Shown here in pieces: positions 60,791 to 64,000 of a stretch of DNA of 64,000 nucleotides. Origin of the DNA: Mycobacterium sherrisii (GTDB lineage Bacteria > Actinomycetota > Actinomycetes > Mycobacteriales > Mycobacteriaceae); the NCBI RefSeq assembly GCF_002102355.1, contig NZ_LQPT01000072.1:62001-126000 (forward strand), given 5' to 3'. The position numbers and the translations under genes were made by a program. The notes under the pieces were generated by a model. The model did no database searches and was not told where the DNA came from. It worked only from the letters and a program-made list of their open reading frames with translations. How positions within the stretch are numbered: the stretch's first letter is position 1; every line of letters begins with the position of its first letter.

Positions 60791-61890
60791 TCCCGCGCGA
60801 TCAGCTGGTGCGAGCGCAGCCGGTCCTCGTGGCGATGGGTCACCGAAGTTATGACCAGCTCATCGGCACCGGTGACCCGCTGCAGCGCCGCCAACCGCTC
60901 TGCGACATCGCCCGCCGTGCCCACGAATTGCGTTGCCACCCGGTCCTTTACCAGGTCCAGTTGGTCCTCGGTCAGCGGCGGGCATTCTCCGGGCTTCGGG
61001 TAGGGCATGGCGCCGACCCCGGTGCGGATCGAATAGACCCAGTGACCGTACCCGGCGGCCAACCCTTTGGCGGTGGCGGTGTCGTCGGCGACGACGATGT
61101 CGGCCGACACCACCACGTAGGGCCGCTGCAGCGCTGCCGACGGCACGAACGTGTCGCGATAGGCCTCGATCGCTTCCAGGGCGGTGGCCGGCGTGATGTG
61201 ATAGCTCGCCACAAACGGCAACCCCCGCGCCCCGGCAACGCGTGCGCTTTGCCCTCGGGTGCTGCCAAAGACCCAGGGCCGCAAGCTACTTCCTTCCCCC
61301 GGCACCGCGTGTACGTCGAATTTGCCGGAGCGGTAGGTGCCGTCGAGCAGGGCCAGGATGTCGTCGACCTGCTCGGCAAAGTCCGGTGAGACCGCCTCCG
61401 GTTGCTGCAACAGCCCCATGGTGGCCTGTAGCTGCTCGAGGTCGAGCATCCCGCGCAGGTCGAACGGGGTCGGGATGACGACGCCGTCCACCTCGTGCCA
61501 GACCCGCGGCGGGCGCGGTTCGCGCGGCGTCTTCGGCTTGTGTTGTTCGGCGCGGCGCTGCCCGGATCGGCCCACTCCCAGATCGATGCGCCCCGGGTAG
61601 AAAGCCTCGAGCATGCCGAAACTTTCGACCACCGCGATGGCGGTGGTATAGCCGAGCTGGACGGCCGCGGCACCGACCCGAATCGTGTTGGTAGCAGCGG
61701 CGATCTGTCCGATCAACACCGCCGGCGCGGCGCTGGCGACGGCCACGAAGTGGTGTTCGGCCACCCAGTAACGCCGAAAGCCCCAGGCCTCGGCGCGTTG
61801 GGCCAACTCGATCGTGTTGCGCAGCGCCGTCGCGGCGTCGCTTCCCGCGCTGATCGGCGCGAGGTCCAGGACCGACAGCGGCACGTTCAT
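60772..61890 (-). CDS. Luciferase-like monooxygenase, MsnO8 type
   Basis: A 372-residue LLM of the TIGR03558 (MsnO8) group: LSVLDLAPISAGSDAATALRNT at the start, WVAEHHF near residue 43, the GAAAVQLGYTTAIAVVESFGMLEAFYPGRIDLGVGRS block and PWVFGSTRGQSARVAGARGLPFV. The reaction is unknown. The ATG start overlaps the upstream LLM stop (ATGA). Confidence 0.93.
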   Translation of the reverse strand: MNVPLSVLDLAPISAGSDAATALRNTIELAQRAEAWGFRRYWVAEHHFVAVASAAPAVLIGQIAAATNTIRVGAAAVQLGYTTAIAVVESFGMLEAFYPGRIDLGVGRSGQRRAEQHKPKTPREPRPPRVWHEVDGVVIPTPFDLRGMLDLEQLQATMGLLQQPEAVSPDFAEQVDDILALLDGTYRSGKFDVHAVPGEGSSLRPWVFGSTRGQSARVAGARGLPFVASYHITPATALEAIEAYRDTFVPSAALQRPYVVVSADIVVADDTATAKGLAAGYGHWVYSIRTGVGAMPYPKPGECPPLTEDQLDLVKDRVATQFVGTAGDVAERLAALQRVTGADELVITSVTHRHEDRLRSHQLIAREWGLTA

Positions 61891-62984
61891 CGGTCCACCG
61901 CCGCATACCGGTTGGGTGCCACCGGCAGGCCGAGCCGGGAACGCAGCGTCTCGCCCTCCCGGTAAGTGGTTCGGAAGCGGCCCGCCCGCTGCAACAGCGG
62001 CACCACCTGGTCAACGATGGCCGGCAGATCGGTGGCGTTGACGGCCGGACGCAGCCGAGCACCGTGGATGCCGAGGCGCTGCCAACCCAACAGCAGATCC
62101 ACCAGATCCGCGGGTGTCCCGGTGAAATTCAGCGCGTCGGAACGGGGATCACCGTCGCCGCCGAACGACACGAGCACGTCGGCGAACACTTTCAACTTGG
62201 AGCCGCCTGCGGCCGCCACCTCCTTGAGAATGCTGCGCAGTGAGCCGTCATCCTTCGGCGTGATGAACACGAGATCGGCGCTGGCCGCGGCGAATTCGTA
62301 GACCGGACCGAGATGGGCCAGGACCGCCACCACCGGCTGGCCTTGCGGCGGGCGGGGCGTGATGGACGGGCCCTTCACCGAGAAGAACTTGCCGGCAAAG
62401 TCGATGTAATGCAGTTTGTCGACGTCGACATAGCGGCCGGTGGCCACGTCGCGGACGACCGCGTCGTCCTCCCAGCTGTCCCACAACCGGCGCACCACCT
62501 CGACGTAGTCGGCGGCCTCCGCGAACAGATCGGCCCCGGCGACATCGCGCCGGCCGAACAGTGCCGCCTCGTGCGCGGTCGAGCTGACTCTCGGCTGCCA
62601 GCCCGCCCGACCGTGCGAGACATAGTCCAGTGTCGCAATGGATTTGGAGATGTGGAATGGCTCGGTATGGGTCACCGTGGCCACCGGGATCAGGCCGATG
62701 TGGCGGGTCGCGGGGGCGATGCGGGCCGCGACCATGGCGGCGTCGCCGCGGCCGGCCAACCGCCGGGGGTCGATTTGCTCGCGACGCCCCGGTTGCGGCA
62801 TCAGGCTGTCGTCGACGGTGAGGAAGTCGAACAGGCCGCGCTCGGCGGTAGCCGCGAGGCCGGCCCAATATCTGCCGCTGAGCACCGGTGGCGCGTCCGG
62901 CTGGGCCGCCAGGGTCGCCCGCCAGGCCTGGGGATCCCAGCCGTACCCGTCCAGCGCGACGGCCAGATGCACCGCAGTGCTCAT
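61887..62984 (-). CDS. Luciferase-like monooxygenase, NtaA-related
   Basis: A 365-residue LLM-fold protein related to the NtaA/DszA branch but shorter: [15 protein letters not shown] (about 49-63), TVTHTEPFHISKSIATLDYVSHGRAGWQPRVSS and LWDSWEDDAVVRD are the aligned blocks. It ends with the same kind of tail (ETLRSRLGL) as the 59420 gene (ETLRDHLGL), so the two are paralogues. The ATG overlaps the stop of the acetyltransferase upstream. Confidence 0.92.
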   Translation of the reverse strand: MSTAVHLAVALDGYGWDPQAWRATLAAQPDAPPVLSGRYWAGLAATAERGLFDFLTVDDSLMPQPGRREQIDPRRLAGRGDAAMVAARIAPATRHIGLIPVATVTHTEPFHISKSIATLDYVSHGRAGWQPRVSSTAHEAALFGRRDVAGADLFAEAADYVEVVRRLWDSWEDDAVVRDVATGRYVDVDKLHYIDFAGKFFSVKGPSITPRPPQGQPVVAVLAHLGPVYEFAAASADLVFITPKDDGSLRSILKEVAAAGGSKLKVFADVLVSFGGDGDPRSDALNFTGTPADLVDLLLGWQRLGIHGARLRPAVNATDLPAIVDQVVPLLQRAGRFRTTYREGETLRSRLGLPVAPNRYAAVDR

Positions 62985-63466
62985 GCAAGCCGCTTTTCGA
63001 ATGCGATCGGGAAGACGGGGGCATCGGATTGCCGCGGCGCGTCCAACCGGGTGTAGCCGGTGGCCGCGTACAGCTCCTCGGCTTCGGGCTGCCGGTCGCC
63101 GGTCATCAGGTAAATCTTCTTGTAGCCGCGGGTGGCGATTTCGGCCTCGAGTTCGGTCAGCAACGCCATTGCGTAGCCGCGGCGGCGATGCTCACGGTCG
63201 GTCCAGATGCGTTTGAGTTCTGCCGTTTCGGCGTCGAGTCGGCGGAAACCGCCGCCGGTGACGGGCCGTCCGTCCAGCAGTCCTATCAGCATTCCCCCGT
63301 CCGGTGGCGAGAATTCGTCGGCAGGGTTGTCCTTCAGCCATGCCAGCACTTCGGGCGCGGGGCGCTCGTATCGCTGCGCGTACTCCTGCGCCAACTCCGT
63401 GAGCAGCGGCTGGGCCAGCGCGTCCTCCAATGTCGCGGGCACGAACTCAAGCGAACTCACCTTCAC
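62981..63466 (-). CDS. GNAT acetyltransferase of the LLM operon
   Basis: A 161-residue GNAT domain. The acetyl-CoA motif is RIWTDREHRRRGYAMALLTELE, and the closing motif is AEELYAATGYTRLD. I chose GTG 63466 (VKVSSLEF) after an AGAGGTGA site; GTG 63460 is the alternative. It leads the three-LLM operon, each gene overlapping the next. In related operons elsewhere, N-acetylation and LLM oxidation act together on amino-acid-derived sulfur compounds; this is only an analogy. Confidence 0.85.
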   Translation of the reverse strand: MKVSSLEFVPATLEDALAQPLLTELAQEYAQRYERPAPEVLAWLKDNPADEFSPPDGGMLIGLLDGRPVTGGGFRRLDAETAELKRIWTDREHRRRGYAMALLTELEAEIATRGYKKIYLMTGDRQPEAEELYAATGYTRLDAPRQSDAPVFPIAFEKRLA

Positions 63467-63473
63467 TTCACCT

Positions 63474-64000
63474 CTAACACTTATCCCGCGAATGCATTCC
63501 GGGCCCGTGCGGATCGCCGGATCGCGTCGCCGTGAGGTATCGGGGCGAAAACCCGTCGTCGACAGAAAAGCCCGACCAGTGCGCACCCATCCCGAGCATG
63601 GCGAACACATCGGCGACGGCCTGGTCGGCGGTCTCCCAACCCCGTTCGCCCAGATACTGCGGAACAGGCCGGAATTCTCCCCGATACGTCAGCCCGGCCA
63701 GGTCCGCATCCAGACCGAACCGTTCCCACGGGGCCCAGCCGGGCAGATGATCACCGGCGAACCGACTCCCCGTCGGACTGGCCGCGCTGACCTCGTCCAG
63801 GAATCGGTTCTGCGCGTCGGGCCGCAGGAATCCGCCGAGCAACGTTTCCGCGATCCACACCGTGGGTTGCGCCGCGTCGTATCCGACCCGGCGCAGGGCG
63901 GTCAACCAATCGGCCCGCAGATCGACTCCGACCGCGCGGCGGTGGGCGTTGAGGTCGGCGCGCAGGTGCTGCAGCACGGCGGTCTTGAAGTCGATGATGT
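63474..64000 (-). CDS. SAM-dependent methyltransferase, 5' end outside the window
   Basis: The C-terminal 175 or so residues of a class I methyltransferase of the mycobacterial TIGR00027/LCM family. Seen are IDFKTAVLQHL at the edge, RAVGVDLRADWLTALRRVGYD, PTVWIAETLLGGF and the closing WETADQAVADVFAMLGM with a short tail. The frame is open to the right edge, so the gene is partial. Family members are predicted SAM methyltransferases, mostly of unknown substrate. Its stop lies 7 bp before the GNAT start, so it probably heads the LLM operon. Confidence 0.85.
   Translation of the reverse strand, partial: IIDFKTAVLQHLRADLNAHRRAVGVDLRADWLTALRRVGYDAAQPTVWIAETLLGGFLRPDAQNRFLDEVSAASPTGSRFAGDHLPGWAPWERFGLDADLAGLTYRGEFRPVPQYLGERGWETADQAVADVFAMLGMGAHWSGFSVDDGFSPRYLTATRSGDPHGPGMHSRDKC

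Overview
The window is a stretch of Mycobacterium chromosome. The evidence is high GC, frequent GTG starts, four-base ATGA/GTGA gene overlaps, a PPE protein, GroEL2, PknG, LpqL/LpqM, F420-dependent Fgd1 and a VirR-like protein. The core gene order matches, from memory, M. tuberculosis Rv0442c down to Rv0406c read in the opposite direction: PPE10, Rv0441c, groEL2, Rv0439c, moeA2, psd, pssA, Rv0435c, Rv0434 to Rv0426c, Rv0424c, thiC, thiD, Rv0421c, Rv0420c, lpqM, lpqL, thiG, thiS, thiO, thiE, mutT3, Rv0412c, glnH, pknG, ackA, pta, fgd1 and Rv0406c. The extra genes inserted into this backbone suggest a non-tuberculous species. No database search was possible, so all family calls come from motifs, length and context.

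Layout. 0-4 kb: the end of an amidohydrolase, a PPE protein without the usual long repeat tail, a small conserved protein, a decayed DUF559 gene fragment, and groEL2 with a terminator and two CIRCE operators. 4-10.5 kb: accessory genes, namely a TetR/SDR divergent pair, an M24 peptidase-fold protein, an alpha/beta hydrolase, a cupin and a TetR/CocE-like hydrolase pair. 10.5-16.8 kb: moeA, an MFS exporter, and the psd-pssA-AAA ATPase operon for phosphatidylethanolamine/phosphatidylserine synthesis. 16.8-24.7 kb: an accessory island with a TetR, a double-domain SRPBCC/DUF2867 protein, a four-gene operon encoding a LuxE-like acyl activator, a LuxC-like acyl-CoA reductase, an SDR and a TetR, then an enoyl-CoA hydratase/F420-LLM pair.

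24.7-31.8 kb: a LON-domain protein, a glutamate-cysteine-ligase-like enzyme, sodC, virR, a DUF3263 protein, then def, an acetyltransferase and xthA, and two small membrane proteins that flank the place where ctpH lies in M. tuberculosis. 32-36.6 kb: a TPP riboswitch with thiC-thiD-hydrolase, and a MarR-LLM operon. 36.6-48.2 kb: envelope and secreted proteins (DUF4190, LpqM, two LpqL-type M28 proteins of which one has lost catalytic residues, DUF2752, CD225-like, two tandem secreted paralogues, SGNH hydrolase), then a second TPP riboswitch with thiO-thiS-thiG, divergent thiE, and mutT3.

48.2-58.3 kb: the glnX-glnH-pknG amino-acid-sensing kinase operon, a DUF559 nuclease-like gene bracketed by two related palindromes, and fgd1-pta-ackA. 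58.3-64 kb: a metallo-beta-lactamase-fold protein, a YnfA-like membrane protein, and a cluster of three luciferase-like monooxygenases with an acetyltransferase and a methyltransferase that runs off the window. The most unusual items are the Lux-type acyl-reduction operon, the palindromes around the DUF559 gene with a decayed relative 50 kb away, and the apparent M28 pseudo-enzyme.
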